From JALONH01 sp046329235 (GTDB lineage: Bacteria > Bacteroidota > Bacteroidia > Cytophagales > Cytophagaceae), in the NCBI GenBank assembly GCA_046329235.1, contig JAXLVA010000001.1, positions 1,798,001 to 1,862,000 on the forward strand: a stretch of DNA of 64,000 nucleotides. The letters run 5' to 3'. Made by a program: the position numbers and the translations under genes. This document shows, piece by piece, positions 53,714-62,640 of the stretch (the first letter of the stretch is position 1; every line of letters starts with the position of its first letter). The notes beneath the pieces were generated by a model. The model did no database searches and was not told where the DNA came from. It worked only from the letters and a program-made list of their open reading frames with translations.

Positions 53714-55268
53714 TAACAAAAAAATTAAATTGAAAGATATCTAATTCCGTATTCATCAATTGATCAATTATCTCCGGTTCATTAATCATCCAAGACCAAA
53801 TAGAATCACTACGCTCTAATAATCCATTATTAGGAAACATTTTTTCTTTCCATTGAAGTGCCGATTTAATCTGTTGTTCAAACTTACGCTCTTCTGCTTT
53901 TTTAGCCTTCTTCTCTATATCTTCTATTAATTTCAAAGCTTTAGCCTCTTCAGCCTTTACCGTTGATACTAAAGTTTTATCGATTGATTCTACTTTATTA
54001 GCAATAGCATTCCAAAATTCAGCCTGCATACTTTTTTCTTTGTCCCAACTCAACACCTGTTCACCTTGGGCTGCTACAACTTTTGATTTAATGGTATTTT
54101 CATCATCTAATAAATCTTCAATAGAGAATCCTGAAGTTTTTATTTTATTCAAAATACTACCGGAAATAAAAGAGGCATGTATTCTAGGTAAAACGACAGG
54201 AAACAATACATCCATCGCATCAAACACTCCTTTTAACTGTAACCAATAAGCTATTTCACCTGGGCCGCCTACATAAGCGATATCCGGCAATACGACTGAT
54301 TCATAAACAGGTCTTAGAATCACATTAGGACTAAATAATTGAGGTGCTTCTTCAACATGTGCTAACAACTCTGATTCTGACCATGCAATACTAGTATGTA
54401 ATACTTGATATTTCCCTGATTCAAATACAATTCTTTCTCTACTACCCTTCCCTAGATAAAACAAATTAATTTCTCGAGCATGTACTTGAGCGGAATACCC
54501 TAATTTCTCAAGTCGTTCTGAGTTTTTTTGAACGTATTCTTGTGAAGCTTTTTCTTTAATTTCTTTTTGTATGACAGGTATAAAAAGTCTTTTCAACTCT
54601 ACATCATCACCATCAACTACAACTAAACCGTAAGAATGAAATAATTTATCTAATACTTTTCTAGTAGCATTAGATAAATTATCTGCTTCATCATATATAT
54701 TACTTACCCATTCAGGGAAATCCGGAATTTGTTTTAATAATTCAGACAATCCATCAGTAGTAAATTGACCTACTGCACCGGTTTGTGTTGTATCCCACGT
54801 ATAAGTCTTATTAAATACTTGAAAGGATTGTATCTCTTCTTTATCGTGATCTTCGGAAGCTAACCAAAACACAGGAACAAAATCAAAGGATGGAAACCAC
54901 TTTTTGCATTGCTCTGCATATTTAATACAAGCCATTGCTTTTAACACCGTATACAACGGCCCTAAACCAATACCTAATTGTTGTCCGGTAGTAATGGTAA
55001 ACGTAGTATCTGCATGTAACATACCAATGGAAAATGGTAGTGTTACATTGCTTGCTGCATATTGCTTTGTAATGGCATTAATCAAAACGGTACGATTGAC
55101 CTCTTCTTTAGATCGTTGATCAATCGCAGCTTTTAAACCTTCTTGAGTAGGCATATAAGCCAACAAGTCCCCAAATGATTCAGGGTGTTGAATATAATCG
55201 ACAAAAAGCTTACTAAACTTCCCTTTCATCTGTTGAAAGGCTAAAGTGCGATTTAAGGTAAAAGCCAT
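53706..55268 (-). CDS. bshC: Putative cysteine ligase of bacillithiol synthesis
   Basis: 520 residues. N-terminal Rossmann-like core with FTITTGQQLGIGLGPLYTVLKA, PVFWLASEDHDKEEIQSF, and YVGGPGEIAYWLQLKGVFD; the C-terminal part has a coiled coil (KAEEAKALKLIEDIEKKAKKAEE) and WSWMINEPE. These are defining BshC features. It adds cysteine to glucosaminyl-malate in the last step of bacillithiol production. bshA and bshB are not in the window. A TATCTTCG element (55272-55279, minus) sits just before the ATG. Confidence 0.92.
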   Translation of the reverse strand: MAFTLNRTLAFQQMKGKFSKLFVDYIQHPESFGDLLAYMPTQEGLKAAIDQRSKEEVNRTVLINAITKQYAASNVTLPFSIGMLHADTTFTITTGQQLGIGLGPLYTVLKAMACIKYAEQCKKWFPSFDFVPVFWLASEDHDKEEIQSFQVFNKTYTWDTTQTGAVGQFTTDGLSELLKQIPDFPEWVSNIYDEADNLSNATRKVLDKLFHSYGLVVVDGDDVELKRLFIPVIQKEIKEKASQEYVQKNSERLEKLGYSAQVHAREINLFYLGKGSRERIVFESGKYQVLHTSIAWSESELLAHVEEAPQLFSPNVILRPVYESVVLPDIAYVGGPGEIAYWLQLKGVFDAMDVLFPVVLPRIHASFISGSILNKIKTSGFSIEDLLDDENTIKSKVVAAQGEQVLSWDKEKSMQAEFWNAIANKVESIDKTLVSTVKAEEAKALKLIEDIEKKAKKAEERKFEQQIKSALQWKEKMFPNNGLLERSDSIWSWMINEPEIIDQLMNTELDIFQFNFFVND

Positions 55269-55325
55269 AAACGAAGATACTAAAATCTCTAATTAACTTT
55301 CTTTAGAACTAAGTTTTAGGCTTAC

Positions 55326-55356
55326 TTGTTCCCCTGTTAATAAAAGAATACATTTG
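55326..55356 (+). promoter_or_regulatory. Promoter of cysE-cysM
   Basis: TTG (55326-55328), 20 bases, TACATTTG (55349-55356): both elements and spacing match the Bacteroidota consensus. The ATG at 55389 follows 32 bases later. Confidence 0.55.
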
Positions 55357-55388
55357 TAAGATAGTAATCATTCTAAGTTACTGAAAAT

Positions 55389-56189
55389 ATGGACACTAAA
55401 TTTCTCGAAACAATTCTCAAAAAGCATCAAGTACCTAACGGATATCCTGCCACGTCAGAAGTATGCCTGTTGGTTACCAAAATGATGTTATTGATGTTTC
55501 CTGAACAGTCAGCCAGAAACTACCAAACGGTTGAGGATATTCAAAAAGTCATCACCTCCTATGAACAAGAATGGAGTAAATTATTAGCGGAAATGACGGA
55601 TAAATTGAATGACAAACCTGAAGTAATTGCTTCTTTATTCATTCAGAAGTTACCGGAAGTATATAACAAGCTATTGTTAGATGTAAAAGCGATTATGCTA
55701 GGTGATCCTGCCGCTCGCTCAGAGTTTGAAGTAATTCGAGCATATCCTGGATTCTACGCTATCGTGTTTTACCGACTTGCACACGAATTACATCAATTAC
55801 AAGTTCCATTGATTCCTCGTGTCATTGCTGAATTTGCTCATTCTAAAACCGGTATTGACATACATCCGGGCGCTACCATAGGAAACAACTTTTATATTGA
55901 CCATGGTACCGGAATTGTTATTGGTGAAACAGCAATTATCGGCGATAATGTAAAAATCTATCAAGGTGTAACATTAGGAGCGTTAAGTGTTTCAAAAGAT
56001 AAACAAGACACCAAACGCCATCCAACGATAGAAAGCAATGTTATCATCTATGCCGGTGCGACCATCTTAGGTGGTGAAACCATCGTAGGTCATGATAGTA
56101 TAGTAGGTGGTAATGTTTGGTTAACTGAAAGCATTCCTCCATTTACCAGAGTGTATCACAAAGCACAAATTGATGTGCGTATAAGTTAA
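55389..56189 (+). CDS. cysE: Serine O-acetyltransferase (EpsC type)
   Basis: 266 residues. A helical N-terminal half leads into a left-handed parallel beta-helix of hexapeptide repeats (TGIDIHPGATIGNNFYIDHGTGIVIGETAIIGD, VKIYQGVTLGAL, TIESNVIIYAGATILGG, quoted in parts). The DHGTGIVIGE motif holds the catalytic His. The N-terminal arrangement fits the EpsC subgroup. It makes O-acetylserine from serine and acetyl-CoA. It is followed by cysM after four bases. Confidence 0.92.
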   Translation: MDTKFLETILKKHQVPNGYPATSEVCLLVTKMMLLMFPEQSARNYQTVEDIQKVITSYEQEWSKLLAEMTDKLNDKPEVIASLFIQKLPEVYNKLLLDVKAIMLGDPAARSEFEVIRAYPGFYAIVFYRLAHELHQLQVPLIPRVIAEFAHSKTGIDIHPGATIGNNFYIDHGTGIVIGETAIIGDNVKIYQGVTLGALSVSKDKQDTKRHPTIESNVIIYAGATILGGETIVGHDSIVGGNVWLTESIPPFTRVYHKAQIDVRIS

Positions 56190-56193
56190 TTTT

Positions 56194-57078
56194 ATGAGTC
56201 GCCTATTAGATTTCATTGGGAATACCCCACTTGTAGAAGTACAAAACATTTTCCAACATCCTAAAGTTAAAATTCTTGCCAAACTAGAAGGTCACAATCC
56301 GGGTGGAAGTGTAAAAGATCGTGCCGCTTACGGTATGATTAAGGGTGCATTGGACCGTGGGGATATTAAACCCGGAATGAAATTAATAGAAGCTACCAGT
56401 GGTAATACAGGGATTGCCCTAGCCATGATAGCTCGTCTATTCAATTTAGAGATTGAATTAGTAATGCCTGAAAACTCTACTCGCGAACGAGTTTTGACGA
56501 TGGAAGCTTTCGGGGCAAAAGTTATTTTAACATCAGAATCTGTAGGTATTGAAGGCTCTCGTGATTATGCAGAAGCGCAAGTTGCTAAAGGCGGATATGT
56601 GATGCTAAATCAGTTTGCTAATCCGGATAATTATATGGCTCACTACCATAGCACAGGTCCTGAAATTTGGAGAGATACAGATCATAAAATTACTCATTTT
56701 GTTTCCTCCATGGGTACTACAGGCACTATCATGGGAACATCTAAATTTTTAAAAGAAGTCAATTCGAACATACAAATCGTAGGCGTTCAACCTACAGAAG
56801 GTTCGCGTATTCCGGGTATTCGCAGATGGCCGGAAGCCTATTTACCTAAGATTTTTGATCCATCCAGAGTTGATCAAATCATTGATGTAAGTGAAGCGGA
56901 TGCCGTACAAATGACTCGTAGACTCGCTCGTGAAGAAGGTATTTTTGCCGGAATGAGTAGTGGAGGAGCCATGGCAGCTGCAGTACGCTTGGCCAATACT
57001 TTAAAAGAAGGCATCATCGTTAGTATTGTGTGCGATAAGGGCGACCGATATTTATCATCTGACTTATTCGGAGTTTAA
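56194..57078 (+). CDS. cysM: Cysteine synthase B (O-acetylserine sulfhydrylase)
   Basis: 294 residues. The PLP Lys is in NPGGSVKDRAAYGM (Lys41); IEATSGNTGIALA binds substrate; the PLP phosphate loop SSMGTTGTIMG and GMSSGGAMAAAV near the end are typical. The length and EMAxxFxxxxR-like tail are closer to CysM than CysK. It makes cysteine from O-acetylserine and sulfide or thiosulfate. The product feeds bacillithiol synthesis encoded by the divergent bshC. Confidence 0.9.
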   Translation: MSRLLDFIGNTPLVEVQNIFQHPKVKILAKLEGHNPGGSVKDRAAYGMIKGALDRGDIKPGMKLIEATSGNTGIALAMIARLFNLEIELVMPENSTRERVLTMEAFGAKVILTSESVGIEGSRDYAEAQVAKGGYVMLNQFANPDNYMAHYHSTGPEIWRDTDHKITHFVSSMGTTGTIMGTSKFLKEVNSNIQIVGVQPTEGSRIPGIRRWPEAYLPKIFDPSRVDQIIDVSEADAVQMTRRLAREEGIFAGMSSGGAMAAAVRLANTLKEGIIVSIVCDKGDRYLSSDLFGV

Positions 57079-57161
57079 ATTTCCTACAGAATTCTTATTT
57101 AACTCGCTTATAATTAAGCAACTTACTACTAGCTTTAATAAAAGTTAGTTATATTACCATT

Positions 57162-58436
57162 ATGCTACATTTTGTCAAAACAGTATTCCTATCACTTGTT
57201 TTCGGTATCATCGCCCCTTCCTTAGTTGAAGCGGATACTATTGAAGTAACATTAGAAACCATTGAAAAGAATTTTCTTGAGAAAAATCTATTTCTATTGT
57301 CCAGTAAATACGATGTAGATATTAGTAAAGCTAAAATCATTCAAGCTAAGCTATGGGAAAACCCAAACTTATTTATCGATCAAAATATTTATAATCAGTA
57401 TACTGATAAAGTATTCGATGTTACTAAAACAGGACAAACGTTAATACAAGTTCAACAACTATTTTATCTAGCCGGAAAACGAAATAAAAATGTTCAACTG
57501 GAAAAAATAAATTCACAGTTAGCTGAAGCTCAATTATACGATATACTACGCACACTTAAGTTTGAATTACGAACTACCTACTACGATTTATTTTACAAGC
57601 AACAATCGTTAGGTATGTATAATACCCAAATCCAATCTTTATTAAAAACTGTACAGATATATAGAGACCAATACAAAAATGGCAACATCCCTCTTAAAGA
57701 AGTAGTGCGATTACAAGCATTTTTAACCAGCTTGGAAATGGAACGTAAAAACTTACTCTTCACCATTTCCGAAGATTTGAGTACGCTCTACACGCTAACC
57801 AATGACACCATTAGACCTTACTATAAAGCTACATTCAACGAAGCTATCATCAGACAATTTGAACCAAGCACATTAATCGTTGACACCCTAGTTTCGCAAG
57901 CCTATTTAAATCGTAGTGATATTAAAATAAGCGAAATCAACATACAACGTGCGCAACAAAACCTTTCAGTAGAAAAAGCATACGCTTACCCTGACATACG
58001 TGTAGGTGCTACTTGGGACAGAGCATCTAACTATATACAAAACTATTACGGTGTACAAGTAGGTATTGACATCCCTATGTTCAACAGGAACCAAGGAAAC
58101 ATCAAAGTAGCTGAATACTATTTAGACAAAGCCAAAATGGAGCATACGCTTTCGCAAAACAGTGTCCAGAATGAAGTACTCAATGCGTATCGTCAAGTAT
58201 TAATCGTAGATGATATTTTCCATTTGAACAATGACACTTACAAAGCTCAGTTTGAGACTTTAATTAACGGCATCATCGTTAACTATCAAAAACGAAACAT
58301 CGAACTAATCGAGTTTATAGACTTTTACGAATCATATAAAACCAACGTTATTCAATTACATCAACTAAACACCGAAAGAATGAACTCGATTGAGTTTTTA
58401 AATTATTCTGTAGGGATAGATGTTATTACTTATTAA
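57162..58436 (+). CDS. TolC-family outer-membrane factor of metal efflux system 2
   Basis: 424 residues with a signal peptide (MLHFVKTVFLSLVFGIIAPSLVEA). Paired helical repeats of the outer-membrane-factor fold are seen (NIEKNFLEKNLFLLSSKYDVD-like, YRDQYKNGNIPLKEVVRLQAF, RAQQNLSVEKAYAYPDIRVG). GIDIPMFNRNQGNIKVAEYY is the conserved late block. It is followed after two bases by the adaptor and then the pump. It differs clearly from the outer-membrane factor at 29.8 kb. Confidence 0.87.
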   Translation: MLHFVKTVFLSLVFGIIAPSLVEADTIEVTLETIEKNFLEKNLFLLSSKYDVDISKAKIIQAKLWENPNLFIDQNIYNQYTDKVFDVTKTGQTLIQVQQLFYLAGKRNKNVQLEKINSQLAEAQLYDILRTLKFELRTTYYDLFYKQQSLGMYNTQIQSLLKTVQIYRDQYKNGNIPLKEVVRLQAFLTSLEMERKNLLFTISEDLSTLYTLTNDTIRPYYKATFNEAIIRQFEPSTLIVDTLVSQAYLNRSDIKISEINIQRAQQNLSVEKAYAYPDIRVGATWDRASNYIQNYYGVQVGIDIPMFNRNQGNIKVAEYYLDKAKMEHTLSQNSVQNEVLNAYRQVLIVDDIFHLNNDTYKAQFETLINGIIVNYQKRNIELIEFIDFYESYKTNVIQLHQLNTERMNSIEFLNYSVGIDVITY

Positions 58437-58438
58437 TT

Positions 58439-59536
58439 ATGACTATGAAATTTCAACTATATATAGCATTACTACTTTTAGCAGTATTTACATCTTGTTC
58501 CGAATCTTCTGATACTCAAAAAGAGTCTTTGACCAACACCAAATGCTTATCAGACACTATGTTTAAATTAATACAGTTAGACACTGTAAAATATGAACAG
58601 GTTCGTTCAAGCATTCTATTAACCGGACGTATTACTGCCAATGAAGATAAAATTGTAAAAGTGTATCCATTAGTAGGTGGATATGTTCAAGATTTAAAAG
58701 TAGAGTTAGGTGACTATGTAAAACAAGGACAAGTTTTAGCAGTCATTAAAAGTACCGAAGTGGCTCAAGTACAAAATGAATTAATCATTGCGGAGTCCAA
58801 CTATTACATTGCTGAAAAGAATTTACAAGTAACTCAAGATATGTTCACCGCCGGTTTAGCATCCGAACGTGAATTAGTAGTAGCAAAAAAGGAATTACAA
58901 AAAGCATCCGGTGAGTTACGAAGAGTGAAAGAGACAATGGCCATATACGGCATTAACGACTATTCTATATACACTATCAAATCACCTATTTCCGGATTTA
59001 TCACGGATAAGAATATTGCAGAAAACACTCAGTTTAGGATGGAAAATACAACTCATCTATTCACCATTGCCAATCTAGAACACGTATGGGTAACAGCTAA
59101 TGTATTTGAATCCGATATTAATAAAATAAAAGTAGGCGAAACAGTAGAAGTAACAACACTCTCCTACCCTGACAAAGTGTTTGTAGGAAAAGTAGACAAA
59201 ATCTTCAACGTACTTGATCCGGTGTCACACGTTATGAAAATACGTGTTCAACTGGAAAATAAAGATTATCTACTGAAACCAGAAATGTACGCCTCTATTA
59301 AGGTCTATTTTAATAATGAAGAAAAGTGTACCGTAGTTCCTCCCAATTCCGTAGTGTTTGATAACAACAAAGAATATGTTGTCATTTATCAGGATAATTG
59401 CCACATGAAAATTTCAGAAATACAACGAATTGACAATAACGATAAAGATTTTAGAATCAGTAACGGGGCTAAAGAAGGAGACATAGTAGTGTGTAAAAAT
59501 CAATTATTAATTTATAACTTTCTTAAGGGAGAATAA
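58439..59536 (+). CDS. RND periplasmic adaptor 2 (CzcB/CusB family lipoprotein)
   Basis: 365 residues. The start MTMKFQLYIALLLLAVFTSC ends in a lipobox. Lipoyl-like halves (VYPLVGGYVQDLKVELGDYVKQG and SGFITDKNIAENTQF) are split by a helical hairpin, then barrel (VWVTANVFESDINKIKVGE) and membrane-proximal domains follow. It connects the inner pump to the TolC-type duct. It lacks a His-rich tail. An internal ATG two codons in (58445) is an alternative start. Confidence 0.88.
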   Translation: MTMKFQLYIALLLLAVFTSCSESSDTQKESLTNTKCLSDTMFKLIQLDTVKYEQVRSSILLTGRITANEDKIVKVYPLVGGYVQDLKVELGDYVKQGQVLAVIKSTEVAQVQNELIIAESNYYIAEKNLQVTQDMFTAGLASERELVVAKKELQKASGELRRVKETMAIYGINDYSIYTIKSPISGFITDKNIAENTQFRMENTTHLFTIANLEHVWVTANVFESDINKIKVGETVEVTTLSYPDKVFVGKVDKIFNVLDPVSHVMKIRVQLENKDYLLKPEMYASIKVYFNNEEKCTVVPPNSVVFDNNKEYVVIYQDNCHMKISEIQRIDNNDKDFRISNGAKEGDIVVCKNQLLIYNFLKGE

Positions 59537-59538
59537 CA

Positions 59539-62500
59539 ATGAATAAGTTCATCGCTTCCATTATAAGCTTTTCACTTAAGAATAGATTTTTTATTTACTT
59601 CGCTACTGCCATGGTAGTGATTGCAGGTGTAGTAGCTTACAACGATACCCCAATAGAAGCTTTTCCGGATGTAACCAACACTCGTGTTCAAATCATCACC
59701 CAATGGCCGGGAAGAAGTTCTGAAGAAGTAGAGAAATACGTAACGATTCCTTTGGAAGTTGAAATGAGTTCTATTCCGGGAAAAACCAGTTTACGTTCCA
59801 TTTCCTTATTTGGTCTTTCCGTTGTCACACTTATGTTTGACGACAACGTTGACGAATTCAAAGCACGTCAGATGGTTGCTAACAGGCTAATCTCTATCCA
59901 TATGCCTGATGATATTAATCCTGAAATGCAGCCCTCCTATGGACCAACCGGAGAAATCTATCGTTATACATTACAAAGCAATACCAAAACAGTACGTGAA
60001 TTAAAAACGATACAAGATTGGGTAGTAGAAAGAAATCTGAAGGGAGTACCTGGTGTTGCGGATGTTGTAAGTTTTGGTGGTGAAGTAAAAGTATTCGAAA
60101 TATCCGTCAATCCTACTCTACTTCAGAACTACGATATTACATCCTTAGATGTATACCAAGCTGTATCTAGAAGTAATATTAATATTGGTGGCGATATCAT
60201 AGAGAAGAACAATCAAGCTTATGTAGTTCGAGGAATTGGTGTATTAAATTCTGTACACGAAATCGAAAACATTGTCATAGAAAGTATCAACAACACTACC
60301 ATCCTGGTTAAACACGTAGCTGTAGTTCATGAAACCTTCTTACCTAAACTTGGATATGCGGCCAAAAACAATCAAAACAATGTAGTAGAAGGCATTGTGG
60401 TAATGCGTAAGGGAGAAAATCCTAGCGCTGTTTTAGAAGCCTTAAAAGATAAAATCGAACTATTAAATAATGAAATCTTAGAAAACGATGTTCAAATAGA
60501 AACCTTCTATGATCGCAGTAAACTTATTGACTTTACTACACATACAGTAAAGAAGAACTTAATTGAAGGGATTGTACTTGTTACGCTCATCGTATTTATT
60601 TTTATGGCCGATTGGAGAACAACCTTAATCGTATCTCTTATCATTCCTCTGTCCTTGCTCTTTGCCTTTATATGTATGAGCATAAAAGGCATGAGTGCCA
60701 ACCTACTTTCTATGGGCGCCATTGACTTCGGTATTATTACAGATGGAGCCGTGGTAATGGTTGAAGGCCTCTTTGTATTACTCGACCATAAGGCCCATCA
60801 TATGGGAATGGAACGTTATAATACTTTATTAAAATATGGATTAATTCGTAAAAAGGCTAGCCAGTTAGGAAAGGCTATCTTCTTTTCAAAATTGATTATC
60901 ATCACTGCCTTACTTCCTATTTTTGCTTTCCAAAAAGTAGAAGGAAAAATGTTCTCACCTTTGGCCTACACACTAGGATTTGCATTGGTTGGAGCATTAT
61001 TATTTACACTTACTTTAGTTCCAGTTTTAGTATCAGTACTGTTAAATAAAAATGTACGTGAGAAAAACAATCCGGTAGTAAACTTCTTTGACCGAATCGT
61101 GTTAAAGGCCTTTAGTTTTACTTTTGGTTTCAAAAAAATGAGCTTAATCGTAGCCTTAATTATAACCGTTCTGGGATTCATCTCCTTCAAATGGTTAGGA
61201 ACAGAATTCTTACCGGAACTTAATGAAGGGGCCATTTATATACGTGCCAGTATGCCGATGAGTACATCATTAGAAGAATCTCAAAAGATCACAGATAAAA
61301 TGCGTGATAACTTATTGAAATTTCCGGAAGTCAATGGAATCCTTTCTCAAACAGGACGCCCCAATGATGGAACAGACCCGACCGGATTTTTCAATATTGA
61401 ATTCCATGTAGATTTAAAACCTGAAAACACATGGCAACGAAAAATATCTAAAGATGAATTGATCGATGAGATGAAAAATTTACTAGGTCAATTTCAAGGA
61501 GTAAGCTTAAACTTTTCTCAGCCTATTATGGATAACGTAGAAGAAGCGGTATCCGGTGTAAAAGGTTCCTTGGCAGTAAAAGTATATGGGCACGACTTAG
61601 CTGAATTAGAAACGATTGGAGATTCCATTGAAAAAGTATTAAGTGCTGTTCAGGGTATTGAAGATTTAGGATTAATCCGATTAATAGGACAACCTGAATA
61701 TAGAATTGAATTAGATCAAACTAAAATGGGGATCTATGCCGTAAGCACTGCTGATTGTCAGTCAGTGATTGAAATGGCTATCGGTGGTAAAAACATCACA
61801 GAGTTATATGAAGGCGAACGTAAATTTGCTATACGTTTACGTTACCAATCGGAGTATCGTATGTCTCGAGAGCAATTAGAAAACATCATTGTCCCTACCT
61901 TGAATGGTAGAAAGATTATGATGAAAGAAATCGCAACCATTAAAAAGGTGACCGGCCCTGCCTTTATCTTCAGAGAAGACAACAATCGTTTTGCGGCTGT
62001 TAAATTCTCCGTTCGAGGAAGAGATATGGGAAGTACCATTGAAGAAGCACAAAAGAAAGTAAACAAATCTATTCAACTTCCTCCCGCAACACGTATTGAA
62101 TGGAAAGGTCAATTTGAAAACCAAGTAAGAGCCACCAAAAGATTAGCACAAGTAGTACCTTTAAGTTTGGTGATCATCTTTGTTATTCTATTCATCATGT
62201 TCGGTACCGGAAAAGATGCGGGACTTGTTCTATTAAATGTACCATTTGCCATCATCGGAGGAATCTGGGCGTTAATGATTACTCAGGTAAACTTTAGTAT
62301 TTCCGCAGGTGTTGGATTCATCGCACTCTTTGGTATATGTGTTCAGAATGGAGTCTTATTAGTGTCCGTCTTCAAACAAAATTTACAAGACGGATTATCT
62401 ATTGAAGATTCTATTAAAGAAGGTTTAAAATCTAGAATTCGTCCGATTATCATGACCGCACTAATGGCTACACTTGGATTATTACCGGCTGCTATTTCTC

Positions 62501-62637
62501 ATGGTATTGGATCTGAAACACAGAAGCCATTGGCAATTGTTGTGATTGGAGGCTTAATCAGTGCGACTATCTTAACTTTATTAATATTCCCTATTATCAG
62601 TTACTACGCTTACAAACACCCAAGCTTAAGGAACTAA
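59539..62637 (+). CDS. Heavy-metal RND efflux pump 2 (CzcA/CusA family)
   Basis: 1032 residues with 12 membrane segments. TPIEAFPDVTNTRVQIIT is the N-terminal family signature. TM4 is AIDFGIITDGAVVMVEG with Asp396, Asp402 and Glu409, the CzcA DFGxxxDGAxxxVE pattern linked to divalent cations such as Zn, Co and Cd. The periplasmic pore domains are intact. Order here is outer factor, adaptor, pump; in system 1 the pump precedes the adaptor. It ends 3 bases from the convergent ABC gene with no terminator between. Confidence 0.91.
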   Translation: MNKFIASIISFSLKNRFFIYFATAMVVIAGVVAYNDTPIEAFPDVTNTRVQIITQWPGRSSEEVEKYVTIPLEVEMSSIPGKTSLRSISLFGLSVVTLMFDDNVDEFKARQMVANRLISIHMPDDINPEMQPSYGPTGEIYRYTLQSNTKTVRELKTIQDWVVERNLKGVPGVADVVSFGGEVKVFEISVNPTLLQNYDITSLDVYQAVSRSNINIGGDIIEKNNQAYVVRGIGVLNSVHEIENIVIESINNTTILVKHVAVVHETFLPKLGYAAKNNQNNVVEGIVVMRKGENPSAVLEALKDKIELLNNEILENDVQIETFYDRSKLIDFTTHTVKKNLIEGIVLVTLIVFIFMADWRTTLIVSLIIPLSLLFAFICMSIKGMSANLLSMGAIDFGIITDGAVVMVEGLFVLLDHKAHHMGMERYNTLLKYGLIRKKASQLGKAIFFSKLIIITALLPIFAFQKVEGKMFSPLAYTLGFALVGALLFTLTLVPVLVSVLLNKNVREKNNPVVNFFDRIVLKAFSFTFGFKKMSLIVALIITVLGFISFKWLGTEFLPELNEGAIYIRASMPMSTSLEESQKITDKMRDNLLKFPEVNGILSQTGRPNDGTDPTGFFNIEFHVDLKPENTWQRKISKDELIDEMKNLLGQFQGVSLNFSQPIMDNVEEAVSGVKGSLAVKVYGHDLAELETIGDSIEKVLSAVQGIEDLGLIRLIGQPEYRIELDQTKMGIYAVSTADCQSVIEMAIGGKNITELYEGERKFAIRLRYQSEYRMSREQLENIIVPTLNGRKIMMKEIATIKKVTGPAFIFREDNNRFAAVKFSVRGRDMGSTIEEAQKKVNKSIQLPPATRIEWKGQFENQVRATKRLAQVVPLSLVIIFVILFIMFGTGKDAGLVLLNVPFAIIGGIWALMITQVNFSISAGVGFIALFGICVQNGVLLVSVFKQNLQDGLSIEDSIKEGLKSRIRPIIMTALMATLGLLPAAISHGIGSETQKPLAIVVIGGLISATILTLLIFPIISYYAYKHPSLRN

Positions 62638-62640
62638 AAA

